Position numbers and translations under genes: made by a program
Shown here: piece after piece, positions 8,334-17,024 of the stretch
Position numbering within the stretch: position 1 is the stretch's first letter
Layout: the number at the start of each line of letters is the position of its first letter
Assembly: GCF_023703795.1 (NCBI RefSeq)
Contig: NZ_CP098518.1
Span: 2,852,001 to 2,916,000 of the forward strand
Source of the DNA: Haloplanus sp. HW8-1
Lineage (GTDB): Archaea > Halobacteriota > Halobacteria > Halobacteriales > Haloferacaceae
Direction: 5' to 3'
DNA length: 64,000 bases
The notes under the pieces: generated by a model
What the model saw: only the letters and a program-made list of their open reading frames with translations
Databases searched by the model: none
Told to the model about the DNA's origin: nothing

Positions 8334-9455
8334 ATGTCCGGAGCGACCGATCCGTGTCTCGTCTACAAGCCCATCACGACGGACGGCGGCCTGGAGCGGT
8401 ACGTCGCGGAACTCGCGGTCACGCTCGACGCGCCCATCTACACGCCCGTACAGACCACGTCGCTCCCGGAGGCGAGCACCGGCGACCGCCCGACGGTGGT
8501 CGAGTTCCGGGCGTCGGACTGGGTCCGGAGCCTCCTCGACCGCCTCCCCGTGGGCGCCGTCGTCGACGTCCTGGAGTACGAGGCCTTCGAGGTGCCCGAC
8601 GAACACGACCTCGTCGTCACGGTCGGCGAGGCGACGAAGGCGGTCGTCCACCGGCCACACCAGCACCGCCTCCACCTGCTCAACATGCCGCCCCGGTGGT
8701 TGTTCGACCTCGGTCCGGGCCGATACGACGGGAGTCCGGCCCCCGTCCGGTGGGGCAAGCGCCTCTACCAGTCGGCGGTCCGGGCACACGACGTGGGCAC
8801 CGTCCACCGGATCGACCAGTTCGTCGTCCCGTCCGAGACGATCGGCCGGCGCCTGCGGACGTACTACCACCGGACGCCGGAGCGGGTGATCTACCCGCCG
8901 GTCGACACGGAACGGTACTGGTTCGAGGGGACCGAGGGCTTTCTCCTCTATCTCGGCCGACTCGCGCCCGCGAAGCGTGTCGTCGAACTCGTCGAGGCGC
9001 TCTCTGCCACCGACCACCGGTTGACGATCGCCGGAACGGGGCCACGGCAGGCGGCCGTCGAGCGCGCCGCGGGGGCGAACGTCGAGGTACTCGGCTACGT
9101 CTCCGAGGAACGCAAACGTGACCTGCTGGCGACCTGTGACGCCCTCGTGTTCAACAGCGACCGGGAGGCATTCGGCATCGTCCCGATCGAGGCGATGGCG
9201 AGCGGGAAGCCGGTCGTCGGGGTCGACGAGGGGTACACTAGCCACCAGATCGAGGACGGCGTCAACGGCGTGCTATTCGACCGCGGGACGGCCAACCTTC
9301 GGGCGGCCGTCGATCGAGCGTACGCGACCGAGTGGGATCCCGAGGCCATCCAGCGCACGGCGGAGCGCTTCGACACGGCCCGCTTCCGCGAGGCGTGGCG
9401 GGACCTCCGTGGCTCGCTGGACGACGGTGGGGCGCCGACCGACCCGAAAGACTAG
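8334..9455 (+). CDS. Glycosyltransferase, family GT4
   Basis: 373 residues with a GT-B layout. The N-terminal half contains VYKPITTDGGLERYVAELA, the usual donor/acceptor loop. The C-terminal half has FLLYLGRLAPAKRVVELVEAL, then LTIAGTGPRQ, LVFNSDREAFGIVPIEAMASGKPVVGVD with the conserved E-x7-E nucleotide-sugar site, and a final helix. It transfers an activated sugar in the cytoplasm; donor and acceptor cannot be read from sequence. It has its own promoter 52 nt after the beta-helix gene and faces the Cys-rich exoprotein gene. Probably one step of surface polysaccharide or glycolipid synthesis. Confidence 0.85.
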   Translation: MSGATDPCLVYKPITTDGGLERYVAELAVTLDAPIYTPVQTTSLPEASTGDRPTVVEFRASDWVRSLLDRLPVGAVVDVLEYEAFEVPDEHDLVVTVGEATKAVVHRPHQHRLHLLNMPPRWLFDLGPGRYDGSPAPVRWGKRLYQSAVRAHDVGTVHRIDQFVVPSETIGRRLRTYYHRTPERVIYPPVDTERYWFEGTEGFLLYLGRLAPAKRVVELVEALSATDHRLTIAGTGPRQAAVERAAGANVEVLGYVSEERKRDLLATCDALVFNSDREAFGIVPIEAMASGKPVVGVDEGYTSHQIEDGVNGVLFDRGTANLRAAVDRAYATEWDPEAIQRTAERFDTARFREAWRDLRGSLDDGGAPTDPKD

Positions 9456-9488
9456 CGGGACGCGACGGCGCCGCGGACGACCGCCGGG

Positions 9489-10253
9489 TTATCCGCCGCC
9501 GCCCTTCGCGCAGTTGGTCTGGCCCGGCCGGTAGCAGTTCGGGAAGACGCAGACCTCGACGACGATGTTGCTGATCCCGTAGCGTTTCCCGTTCCTGTCG
9601 TTCGTCGGGGCGCAGGCGTCGGGGATCCGGCTGTACTCCTGGTTGCGATTCTCCTCGTCGCCGCAGTCGTACGTCGCCGTCTCGGGGCCACCCTTCACCT
9701 CGGCGCCGGACAGGTACAGGCCGTCGTCGGCACACTTGCACTTGCCGTTGTTGTCCAGGATCTCGAGTTCGACACAGGTGACCTCGCCGTCGTCCCCGCC
9801 GTCCGTCCGGAACCGCTCGCCGTCAGCGACCGTCGCGCCGTACCGCCCGTCCACGGCCTCGTCGTGGCCGCGGCCCCGATCCTCCCGCTCGTCGTCTCCC
9901 CGGCCGCGGCCACGACCGCGACCACGATCTTCCTCCTCTTCCTCCTCTTCGTCTTCTCCGCCGTCTTTGACCGCCGTCGGCGTGACCCGCACGGTCACGT
10001 CCTTGTCGCCCTGACAGGCGGCGCAGTTCTCGACGTCGCGGAGATCGCCGTCCAGCGTCAGGGTGAACTCCGAGGTGGTACCGTTCTCCAACTCGTTGAT
10101 CTCCGCCGAATCCAACTTCCCCAGCGTCACGGGGGTACACGGCCCATCGCAGTTCGCGCTCGCGGTGCCACTCAGCGCGGCGGTTCCGAGGGCGCCGGCC
10201 CCGGTCGCCTTCAGTATCTCCCGTCGTGTCAGTCGGTCTGTGATTCCGGACAT
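9489..10253 (-). CDS. Tat-exported cysteine-rich protein with acidic/RG-repeat insert
   Basis: 254 residues. The signal is TRREILKATGAGALGTAALSG, a classic haloarchaeal Tat sequence, followed by Ala-rich residues. The mature part has 12 cysteines, some paired (C-D-G-P-C, C-A-A-C, C-K-C), which suggests disulfides outside the cell. A low-complexity insert about midway has a run of Glu followed by Arg-Gly repeats and an acidic patch. The first half reads like a beta-sandwich (EFTLTLDGDLRDVE). I do not know the family or function. Abundant surface or exopolysaccharide-associated protein is a guess from the neighbourhood. Confidence 0.6.
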   Translation of the reverse strand: MSGITDRLTRREILKATGAGALGTAALSGTASANCDGPCTPVTLGKLDSAEINELENGTTSEFTLTLDGDLRDVENCAACQGDKDVTVRVTPTAVKDGGEDEEEEEEEDRGRGRGRGRGDDEREDRGRGHDEAVDGRYGATVADGERFRTDGGDDGEVTCVELEILDNNGKCKCADDGLYLSGAEVKGGPETATYDCGDEENRNQEYSRIPDACAPTNDRNGKRYGISNIVVEVCVFPNCYRPGQTNCAKGGGG

Positions 10254-10270
10254 CGTATCAATTAAACAAG

Positions 10271-10279
10271 TATTATACC
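10271..10279 (-). promoter_or_regulatory. TATA box of the Cys-rich exoprotein gene
   Basis: Read on the minus strand the site is GGTATAATA, about 22 nt before the start codon at 10253. The sequence around it is markedly AT-rich for this genome. Confidence 0.45.
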
Positions 10280-10421
10280 GTTAGTAATTGGTCCATACCG
10301 GCGTCCGGACCGGGGATCGCCGGTGTTCGCGCGGCGACGGTCGCGGGCGGCCGTCGGGAGCGCAACGGCCCTCGCGAGCGCAACGTCGCCGTACCGGGCG
10401 AAGTGGGTCGCGAACAGACCC

Positions 10422-10434
10422 ATTATTTATCTAT
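10422..10434 (+). promoter_or_regulatory. TATA box of the 281-residue membrane protein
   Basis: ATTATTTATCTAT, the most AT-rich point of the gap 10254-10461, lies about 30-35 nt before the ATG at 10462. This supports starting the gene there rather than at the more upstream in-frame ATG at 10288. Confidence 0.5.
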
Positions 10435-10461
10435 CACCTCGCCCGAAGACCGAGGCAGTGG

Positions 10462-11307
10462 ATGACCGAAGACAGGTTCGGATCTCGGCGGCGGACGATC
10501 GGGGTGGTCGTCGGGACCGCGGTGGCGTACGTCGTCGTGGCGATGCTCGGCCACGGTGCCGCCCGGGCCTCGGCGCTCGCCGTTCCCCTGACGCCCGGTC
10601 TGGTCGTCGCCCTGGGGCTGGTACTCGGTCCCGTCGTGGCCTGGGGTGCGGGCGCGGGCTACGTCGCGGTCGACCTCCTCACGGGAGCCTTCGGACCGAC
10701 GACGGCCGTCGGTTACCTCGGGCAGTTCGTCCTGGTCGTGACCGCCCACCGACTTTGGGGTGCCTTCGGACCGCTGTCGAGCGGGACGGATCCCGGCGTC
10801 CGCACGCCGCGAAACGCCCTCGAATACGGACTCGTCGTGGCGACGACCGCCCTCATTACCGCCGCGATCACCGGGTTCGGAACCGCGATGCTCGCCGAGA
10901 GTCCGTTCGCGGCGACGGTGGGCCCCCGCGTTCGCGGAACCCTGCTCTCAACCCTCGTCGTCGGGGCGCCGCTCCTCTACGCGCTGGCACCGCTCGCCGA
11001 CCGGGTGGACCGCCGCGTCTCCCGGCTGACGGTGGACGGCGGGACGGCGACCGCGTGGTGGAACGTCCCGACGGGGTGGTGGGTGGCCGCGGTCGGCCTC
11101 GCCTGGTGTGTCGCCGGCTACGGGATCAGCTTCGTGTTCCGGGACGTCGGACTCACGTCCACGCACCTCCTGATCAACCGGCTCGGCCGGGGCGTCCTGC
11201 CGATACTCGCGGTCGCCGGGCCGGACGGACGCTACCTCCAGTTGGTCGTGGGCGGCACGCTCGCTGCCGCGTACGTCGTCCTCGTCGTGGGGATCCCTTT
11301 CCGGTGA
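10462..11307 (+). CDS. Integral membrane protein of unknown function
   Basis: 281 residues from the ATG at 10462. The in-frame extension to 10288 is an Arg/Gly/Ser-rich stretch unlike a halophile protein, and the TATA box lies just before 10462. About seven to eight hydrophobic helices cover most of the chain. An Arg/Asp-rich loop (LADRVDRRVSRL) separates two halves. Small residues (Gly, Ala, Val) dominate the helices, as in substrate-binding subunits of vitamin transporters or sensor membrane domains, but no signature is visible. It precedes the dehydrogenase pair by 41 nt, though that pair has its own promoter-like site. Confidence 0.6.
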   Translation: MTEDRFGSRRRTIGVVVGTAVAYVVVAMLGHGAARASALAVPLTPGLVVALGLVLGPVVAWGAGAGYVAVDLLTGAFGPTTAVGYLGQFVLVVTAHRLWGAFGPLSSGTDPGVRTPRNALEYGLVVATTALITAAITGFGTAMLAESPFAATVGPRVRGTLLSTLVVGAPLLYALAPLADRVDRRVSRLTVDGGTATAWWNVPTGWWVAAVGLAWCVAGYGISFVFRDVGLTSTHLLINRLGRGVLPILAVAGPDGRYLQLVVGGTLAAAYVVLVVGIPFR

Positions 11308-11348
11308 CACAACGTTATAGTCTCCGAACACGTACGCCGGAAGAAGAC

Positions 11349-11885
11349 ATGGAGTTGTCACGACGTGACGCCCTCGTCGCGGTCGCGACGAGTACGGCAG
11401 GGGTCGCCACGGCCGGGGAACTCGCCGAGCGACTCCGCGACCGGGAGGAACAAGCCGGCGACCTCGACGGCGTCCTGACACGGCTCGCGGCGGTCGCGGA
11501 CGTGGTCTACCCCTCCGAGGTCGAGGTGACCGAGAGCTACCTCCGGACGTATCTCCTCGGCAACGAGTACGACCGGGCGGAGTACGTCGAGCGGACCGGG
11601 GCGGCGCTCGACGAACTCGACCGGCAGGGGCGACGGCGATACGGCGACCGGATCGTCGACCTGTCGCCGGCCGAACGCGACGGCCTCCTCCGGGAGATTG
11701 GCGTCGACCGCGTCCCGCCGGATCCGGACGGGACGGCCGTCGAGCGGGTTCGCTACTACGTCGTGAACCAACTCCTCTTTACGCTGTACACCTCGCCGAC
11801 GGGTGGGCGACTCCTGGGCAACGAGAACCCGCCCGGCTATCCCGGGGGCCGTGCCGCGTATCAGCGGGGGCCGGCGGATGAGTGA
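11349..11885 (+). CDS. Gluconate 2-dehydrogenase subunit 3-like protein (small Tat subunit)
   Basis: 178 residues, the usual length for the small (gamma) subunit of membrane gluconate, fructose and FAD-glucose dehydrogenases. It starts MELSRRDALVAVATSTAGVA, a Tat signal with an R-R-D motif. The middle holds the family's pattern around VADVVYPSEVEVTESYLRTYLLG. The end is typical: LFTLYTSPTGGRLLGNENPPGYPGG. In the characterised enzymes this subunit carries the catalytic GMC subunit across the membrane by the Tat route. It overlaps the GMC gene by 8 nt. The TATA-like CGTTATAGT at about 11311-11319 serves as promoter. Confidence 0.82.
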   Translation: MELSRRDALVAVATSTAGVATAGELAERLRDREEQAGDLDGVLTRLAAVADVVYPSEVEVTESYLRTYLLGNEYDRAEYVERTGAALDELDRQGRRRYGDRIVDLSPAERDGLLREIGVDRVPPDPDGTAVERVRYYVVNQLLFTLYTSPTGGRLLGNENPPGYPGGRAAYQRGPADE

Positions 11886-13563
11886 GGATCCGCGTCGCCC
11901 CTCGGAACGGGTCGACGTCTGCGTGATCGGGTCGGGGCCCGCCGGCGCGCTGGTGTCGGCCACCCTCGCGGACCGCGGCCACGACGTCGTCGTCCTCGAA
12001 GCCGGGCCGCGCTTCGACTTCGAGAAGCGGATCGACCGGATGGAGCAGTCCCTCCGCCCGAGCCACGATCCGAGCGACGTCTGGGACATGGGCGGCGCGC
12101 GCGACGACTACACCAACAGCGGCGAGGTCACCTACCCGCTGAACACGCGGCGGGTGAAGGGAATCGGCGGATCCAGCCTCCACTGGGGCGGGCGCCTGGA
12201 GCGGTTCAAGCGCAAGGACTTCGAGATGCAGTCGCGGTACGGCGTCGCGACGGACTGGCCCATCTCCTACGAGGACCTCCAGCCCTACTACCTGGCGGCC
12301 GAGAAGGAACTCGGCGCCGCCGGCGAGGCGCAGTTGCCGTTCGGGCCGCCCCGGGAGGAGCCGCCGCCGATGGACGCGTTCCCGCCAAGCTACACCGACA
12401 AACTGGTCGCGCCGGCCTGCGAGGAGGCCGGCATCACGCTCCACCGGGTGCTGTGGGCGATCAACTCGGAGCCGTACGACGGGCGAAGCGAGTGTCTCGG
12501 CTACGGCACGTGTTCGCCGGTCTGTCCGTCCGGGGCGAAATACTCCGCGGACGTCCACGTCGAGAAGGCAGAGGCGCGTGGCGCACGCGTCCTCGACCGC
12601 GTGCCGGTCCAGAAACTCCACCACGACGAGGCGGGTGACCGGATCGTCTCGGCCGAGTACGCGACGCCGGCCGGGGAGACACACCACCAGGAGGCCCGCG
12701 AGTTCGTCGTCGCCTGCGGCGGGGTGGAGACGCCGCGGCTTCTGTTGCTCTCGGCGTCCGAGACGTATCCCGACGGGCTGGCGAATTCGAGCGGGGCGGT
12801 GGGCAGATACTTCGAGGAACGACCGGCGGCCGTCCTGCGGGCACGGATCGACCAGCCGACCCGTCAGCATCTCATCGGGTTCGGCACGACCGAATCACAC
12901 CAGTTCTACACCGTCGACGACGTCCCGCCGGGAAGCATCAAACTCGAAATCGACAACAACGGCGGGCCGCGGCCGGTCGACCTCGCGTTGCGTCGTGAGG
13001 ACGCACTGCACGCCGCCCGGGACGTGTTGCAGAACCCGAGCGATCCGGCCGAGTGGCGCGACCTGGCCGGCCCCGGGGACGGGGTTCCCTGGGGAGACGA
13101 CCTCCTCGAGACGATGCGCGAGCAGTACGGCACCACCATCCAGTTGAGCGCGGCGGTCGAGGAGCTTCCCGATCCGGAGAACCGGATCACGCTCAACCCG
13201 GACGTGACCGACGACCACGGCAACCCCGTGCCGGACGTCTCGTGGTCGCGGAGCGACTACGCCGCGCGGACGATGGATCGCGCGTTCGAGATCATGCACG
13301 AGATCCTCGACAACCTGGACGCCGAGGTGCACGCACGGTCCGAGATCCGGTTCTGGAAGGGGATCGGCCACCACCTCGGGACGACGCGGATGGGGACGGA
13401 TCCGGCGGAGAGCGTCGTGAACCCGCGGCTCAGGACACACGATCTGGAGAACCTCTCGATCGTCTCCAGCAGCGTCTTCGTGACCGGCGGGGCGATGCAG
13501 CCGACGCTGACGATCGCGGCGCTCGCGCTCCGGGCGGCGGACCACCTCGACGAGCGGCTGTGA
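11878..13563 (+). CDS. GMC-family FAD oxidoreductase with FADGDH-type Fe-S cysteines
   Basis: 561 residues. The FAD site is VCVIGSGPAGALVSATLADR near 14-33, with E of VVLEAGP after it. Substrate/FAD loops include GIGGSSLHWGG near 100. The C-terminal GMC signature HHLGTTRMGTDPAES is followed by NPRL and the final FAD-contacting TGGAMQPTLTIAALALRAADHL. Three cysteines, C206-x5-C212-x3-C216-P, match the spacing that holds the 3Fe-4S cluster in bacterial FAD-glucose and fructose dehydrogenases. It has no signal of its own and overlaps the Tat small subunit. Probably a sugar, polyol or aldonate dehydrogenase acting outside the membrane. No cytochrome c subunit is adjacent. Substrate unknown. Confidence 0.85.
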   Translation: MSEDPRRPSERVDVCVIGSGPAGALVSATLADRGHDVVVLEAGPRFDFEKRIDRMEQSLRPSHDPSDVWDMGGARDDYTNSGEVTYPLNTRRVKGIGGSSLHWGGRLERFKRKDFEMQSRYGVATDWPISYEDLQPYYLAAEKELGAAGEAQLPFGPPREEPPPMDAFPPSYTDKLVAPACEEAGITLHRVLWAINSEPYDGRSECLGYGTCSPVCPSGAKYSADVHVEKAEARGARVLDRVPVQKLHHDEAGDRIVSAEYATPAGETHHQEAREFVVACGGVETPRLLLLSASETYPDGLANSSGAVGRYFEERPAAVLRARIDQPTRQHLIGFGTTESHQFYTVDDVPPGSIKLEIDNNGGPRPVDLALRREDALHAARDVLQNPSDPAEWRDLAGPGDGVPWGDDLLETMREQYGTTIQLSAAVEELPDPENRITLNPDVTDDHGNPVPDVSWSRSDYAARTMDRAFEIMHEILDNLDAEVHARSEIRFWKGIGHHLGTTRMGTDPAESVVNPRLRTHDLENLSIVSSSVFVTGGAMQPTLTIAALALRAADHLDERL

Positions 13564-13582
13564 GGGTCGGTCGTCGCACCCG

Positions 13583-14374
13583 TCAGGGCTTGGCCGCCCG
13601 GAGGACGTACCGCTCCCCCGGGAGGTCGGCGATCCGCGAGGTCTCGAACCCCAGGTCCGAAAGCGTCGACGCGAGGATCGGTGCGGAACCGCCGAACGCC
13701 CGGAGCCGCGCCGGATGCACCTCGCAGTAGACGAGCCGACAGGCGGGATCGCGGAGCGACTCTCGGAGTCCCTCGACGACCGAGAGTTCGTACCCCTCGA
13801 CGTCGACCTTCACGACCGTCGGGGACGGCAGGTCCGACCGGTCGAGGTAGTCGTCGCCACGGACCCGACGCACGTCGACGTCGCCGCCGTCGGTCGTGAC
13901 GGCGGAACTGCCGTGTGCGTCCGGGACCGTCATCGACACCGTTCCGGGGTCGGCGCCGAACGCGACGGTCGCGACCGTCGCGTCGACGTCGTTCAGCGCG
14001 AGGTTGCGTCGGAGTTTGTCCGCCGTCGACGGGACCGCCTCGACGGCGATCACGTGGCCGGTCTCCAGTGTCTCGCCGACGAACACGGCGTACGCGCCCA
14101 GGTTGCTCCCCACGTCGAGGAAGACGTCGTCCGGGCGGATCTCGTCGCGGAGCCGACCGATCGTTCCCGCCTCCGCCGCGATCTGGTTGAGTTCGACGTG
14201 GTCGCCGAACTCCTCGCGCAGGAAGCGGGGCCGTGCGCCGTCGACCGAGACCGTCCGTCGTTCGTCGGCGAGGCGCATGAACGCACGGCGGGCGACGTCG
14301 GTCAATCCCAGTCGACGGAGCGTGCGCCGGGCGTACGGGCGGATCGTCGCCCCCAGCCCGCCGTCCCGGATCAT
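13583..14374 (-). CDS. FkbM-family methyltransferase
   Basis: 263 residues. The S-adenosylmethionine fold begins near 95 with DDVFLDVGSNLGAYAVFVGETL, followed by VIAVEAVPSTADKLRRNLALN, the acidic motif-II residue and the N-x-A-L-N pattern of the FkbM group. VVKVDVEGYELSVVEGL marks the later strand. Family members O-methylate sugars or polyketides. The start ATG overlaps the stop of the phosphodiesterase gene (ATGA), so the two are one operon. Likely methylates a surface sugar (inference from the neighbourhood). Confidence 0.85.
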   Translation of the reverse strand: MIRDGGLGATIRPYARRTLRRLGLTDVARRAFMRLADERRTVSVDGARPRFLREEFGDHVELNQIAAEAGTIGRLRDEIRPDDVFLDVGSNLGAYAVFVGETLETGHVIAVEAVPSTADKLRRNLALNDVDATVATVAFGADPGTVSMTVPDAHGSSAVTTDGGDVDVRRVRGDDYLDRSDLPSPTVVKVDVEGYELSVVEGLRESLRDPACRLVYCEVHPARLRAFGGSAPILASTLSDLGFETSRIADLPGERYVLRAAKP

Positions 14375-15915
14375 TCGAGATACCCCAGGTTCCGAAGTTG
14401 TTCGCGGGCGGCCGCCGCACGGTCCGTGCCGGTGTCGCGCGTCCGCGGGTCGGGGACGGCCCCCGGATCGAGGACGGTCGGGGCGGCGTCCGTCCGGAGC
14501 ATCCCCGTCCGCACCTCGCCGTCGAGGTCGGGGGGGAGCGACTCGCCGAGTGCGTGGAGGATCGTCGGCAGTACGTCGACGATGGACATGCCGTCGACCG
14601 TCCCGGCGGCAAACAGCGGACCGTCGGCGGCGACGAGCCCGTCGTACCGGTGGTCGTAGTGGTCGTGCCCCGGCATGTCGATGACCGGATCGCCCGTGGG
14701 TGAGAAGGCACGGAGCGGGAGATAGCCCGGGGCCGGTCGGGCGACGAGATCCGGGAGCATGGCGTCCGGATCCGGGTCGGCATACACCTCGTCGAGTTCG
14801 TGGACGGACTGGAAGACGGGGGTGCCGTCGTCGTCGGTGAGCCCGGCGAGTCGGTCGCGTAACTCCGCACGGAGCGCGTCGGCGTCTTCGACGGTCGGCG
14901 AGTCGAACCGGTCGGCGTTCACGTACAGACAGCCGTATCGGAGCTGCCACGCCCGCGAGGCGGCGAAGTCGACGTCGGGATTGAAATCGACCACGTCGCC
15001 GAGTCGCTCGCCACCCGTGGCGCTGGTCACGCGGAGGTACGCGGTCCGCAGGAGGTCGAACAGGGTATCGAAGCGCCGGGCCACCTGCGTTGCGGTCCCC
15101 GTGGCGAGGCGCTGCAGCGACGAGCGTTCGTCGGCCGTGGCGAGATACCCCTCCCGTTCCAGCCAGGTCTGGAGGTGGATCGCCTTCGGCTTGGGTTCGA
15201 ACCCGTGATCGCTCAACAGGAGGACGTTCTCGGCCCGGTCGGCGAGGGCCGCGGCGAACTCGTCGCACGCCTCTAGGACGGTCCGATACCATCGGGAACC
15301 GGTCGCCCCGTCGGGCGCGAACTGGAGGTGGTGGCCGACCCAGTCCGGCGTCGAGAACAGGACGAACCCGACCCGGGGATCGAACCGACCGAACGCCTCG
15401 GCCGCGAAGTCGTGACGAGCCCGCGTCGTCTCGACGAGGTGTTCGAAGTACCGCTCCGGGGTCGCCTGGAGGTCCGTGTCGGCGTGAACGACGTACTCCT
15501 CGAACCCGTCGACCGACCGCAGTTCGGCCGGGACGGCATCCGCCTTGTCCGACGCGAGAAAGGACGACACGAGGCGAGTCCCGGCGGCGGCGGGCGTACG
15601 GCCGATCGACCCCGGGAGGTTGACGAAGAGCGCGTCGTCGATCAGGTCGTACGCCGCCGCGTCGGTCGTGTTGGGCCGCGAGGGCACGATATCGTAGTCA
15701 GTTCCCTGCTGGAGCATCGTGGCGACGCCGTGACTGCCCGGATCCTTCCCGGTCGCGAACGACGTCCACGCGGGGAGTGTCGTCGGCGCGTCCACGCTCC
15801 GCAGGTCGCCGGCGACGCCGTCGCGCTCGACGGCGTCGAGGAACGTCGTCTCCACGTCGAACTCACGGAGCATGTTGGGCGACACCCCATCGAGTCCGAC
15901 GACGAGCAGTTCCAT
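14371..15915 (-). CDS. Alkaline phosphatase-superfamily phosphodiesterase/pyrophosphatase
   Basis: 514 residues from the ATG at 15915; an ATG six codons upstream (15933) is possible, but the family starts directly with MELLVVGLDGVSPNML. The metal site D of GLDG, the nucleophile Thr region DAPTTLPAWTSFATG near 41-55, FSTPDWVGHHLQF and LLLSDHGFEPKPKAIH are all in order, and PGHDHYDHRYDGL supplies a further metal site. This fold (type I phosphodiesterase / nucleotide pyrophosphatase) hydrolyses phosphate esters. It ends in LRNLGYLE, as does the sulfatase-like enzyme at 20836. Upstream, at 15953-15960, is TACTGTCG. Confidence 0.8.
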   Translation of the reverse strand: MELLVVGLDGVSPNMLREFDVETTFLDAVERDGVAGDLRSVDAPTTLPAWTSFATGKDPGSHGVATMLQQGTDYDIVPSRPNTTDAAAYDLIDDALFVNLPGSIGRTPAAAGTRLVSSFLASDKADAVPAELRSVDGFEEYVVHADTDLQATPERYFEHLVETTRARHDFAAEAFGRFDPRVGFVLFSTPDWVGHHLQFAPDGATGSRWYRTVLEACDEFAAALADRAENVLLLSDHGFEPKPKAIHLQTWLEREGYLATADERSSLQRLATGTATQVARRFDTLFDLLRTAYLRVTSATGGERLGDVVDFNPDVDFAASRAWQLRYGCLYVNADRFDSPTVEDADALRAELRDRLAGLTDDDGTPVFQSVHELDEVYADPDPDAMLPDLVARPAPGYLPLRAFSPTGDPVIDMPGHDHYDHRYDGLVAADGPLFAAGTVDGMSIVDVLPTILHALGESLPPDLDGEVRTGMLRTDAAPTVLDPGAVPDPRTRDTGTDRAAAAREQLRNLGYLE

Positions 15916-15952
15916 GGTCGTGTGCCCATACATGTCGGCGCATCACAAATGT

Positions 15953-15960
15953 TACTGTCG
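15953..15960. promoter_or_regulatory. TACTGTCG element upstream of the phosphodiesterase operon
   Basis: The eight bases equal the right arm of the inverted repeat at 6628-6649 and lie about 40 nt before the start codon at 15915, next to an AT-rich ACATTTGTG on the minus strand that could be the TATA box. Confidence 0.35.
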
Positions 15961-16111
15961 CTAGATGCGGGGGACGCGGCGCCGAGACCGCTCACCCGGA
16001 GTCCGTGAGCCGCCGTCCCGAATCGGCACGGCGTCGACGCCGCCGACCGGTCGTCTCACCGGCTGGTGTGTCGGAAACGCGACCGACGCGCGCCGATCAT
16101 GTCGGCGAAGA

Positions 16112-16119
16112 ATATTTAA
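16112..16119 (+). promoter_or_regulatory. TATA box of the Tat lipoprotein gene
   Basis: ATATTTAA is a near-consensus archaeal TATA sequence about 33 nt before the ATG at 16149 and 27 nt before the GTG at 16143. Confidence 0.6.
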
Positions 16120-16148
16120 GTTGAGAGATACTTTCGTTCGTTGTGGGG

Positions 16149-16835
16149 ATGGATCGCCGAGGGGTGCTCGCCGCGTTCACGTCGTTGTTAGCCGGATGTA
16201 CGGGCGTCTCGGCCAGAGGCGTCTGGGAAGACGAGGCGCCGGGTTCGGACGGGGCGGAGACGCCGACCGCCACCCGGACGCCCGCCCCGACCGCCACGCC
16301 AACGTCGACGCCGACCGCGACGGAGGCGCCGTCACCGACGCCGACGGAGACGCCGACGCCGACCGCCACGCGAACGCCGACGCCGACCGCCACGCCGGAA
16401 CCGGAGGACATCCTCATCGGGATGGGCGAGTGGGCTGAGATGGAGACCGACGGGACGAGCCTCGAAATCCGGGTCACGCATTACGACACCGCCGAAAAGA
16501 TCCAGCGAGGTCCCGGAGAGGTCCCCATCTCGCCGGACGCGAACGACGAGACGTTCCTGGTGACACACGTCGAACTCCGGAACCTCTTCACGGTCACGAC
16601 GGTCGGGTGGTCGCAGTGGTCGATGACCGACTTCCAGGGGAACGAACACACGCCGTATCAGAAGGCGATGTACCAGGGGCAAAATACGCTGGACGAGGGA
16701 GTCGACATCGGTATATCACCGGAGTTCATCTCGACGCGGGTCGTCTTCTCCCTGAAGTACCCGCACGATCCGTCGTGGACGGTCGAACCGTACGACGACA
16801 ACGACGGGCCGACAGTCCGGATCCTCAGCGAGTGA
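16149..16835 (+). CDS. Tat lipoprotein with Thr/Pro stalk and DUF4352-like domain
   Basis: 228 residues. MDRRGVLAAFTSLLAGC is a twin-arginine signal ending in a lipobox, so Cys 17 would be lipidated and the protein anchored outside. Residues about 37-85 are almost all Thr, Pro and Ala repeats, a flexible and probably O-glycosylated stalk. The rest, from DILIGMGEWAEMETDGTSLE, resembles the beta-sandwich of DUF4352-type lipoproteins, with FLVTHVELRNL and a late TRVVFSLKY strand. A GTG two codons earlier is an alternative start. Function unknown. It is convergent with the tyrosine-tailed small gene 12 nt away. Confidence 0.7.
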   Translation: MDRRGVLAAFTSLLAGCTGVSARGVWEDEAPGSDGAETPTATRTPAPTATPTSTPTATEAPSPTPTETPTPTATRTPTPTATPEPEDILIGMGEWAEMETDGTSLEIRVTHYDTAEKIQRGPGEVPISPDANDETFLVTHVELRNLFTVTTVGWSQWSMTDFQGNEHTPYQKAMYQGQNTLDEGVDIGISPEFISTRVVFSLKYPHDPSWTVEPYDDNDGPTVRILSE

Positions 16836-16847
16836 CGGGCCGCCACG

Positions 16848-17024
16848 TCACTCCCCGTAGCCACCCGTGCCGTAGCCCTCGGCGCCGTACGTCTCCGGCC
16901 CCGCCGGCCGGGAGAGTCCCGCCATGGCGTTCGGGAGCGAATCGTCGGGAACCACCGTCGACACCACGAGGTATCCACCGAGGGTGGCGGCCGCCAGTAT
17001 CGTGAGATAGTCACGTCGGTCCAT
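16848..17024 (-). CDS. 58-residue membrane-anchored protein with Tyr-Gly tail
   Basis: Starts MDRRDYLTILAAATLGGYLV: a twin-arginine-like start and one hydrophobic helix (about 7-25). A short polar region follows. The last 13 residues contain Y46-G, Y51-G and Y56-G in a Gly/Glu context, ending GGYGE. The same kind of tail closes the P-loop protein encoded 196 nt upstream on the same strand. The in-frame ATG 24 codons earlier would add an Arg/Pro-rich stretch and is less likely. No known family. The shared tail suggests the two proteins work together or are targets of one modifying enzyme. Confidence 0.55.
   Translation of the reverse strand: MDRRDYLTILAAATLGGYLVVSTVVPDDSLPNAMAGLSRPAGPETYGAEGYGTGGYGE

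Noticed and set aside
16260-16410. Repeats of about 12 nt that resemble a minisatellite
   Set aside because: They encode the Thr/Pro stalk of the lipoprotein, a normal feature of haloarchaeal lipoproteins.
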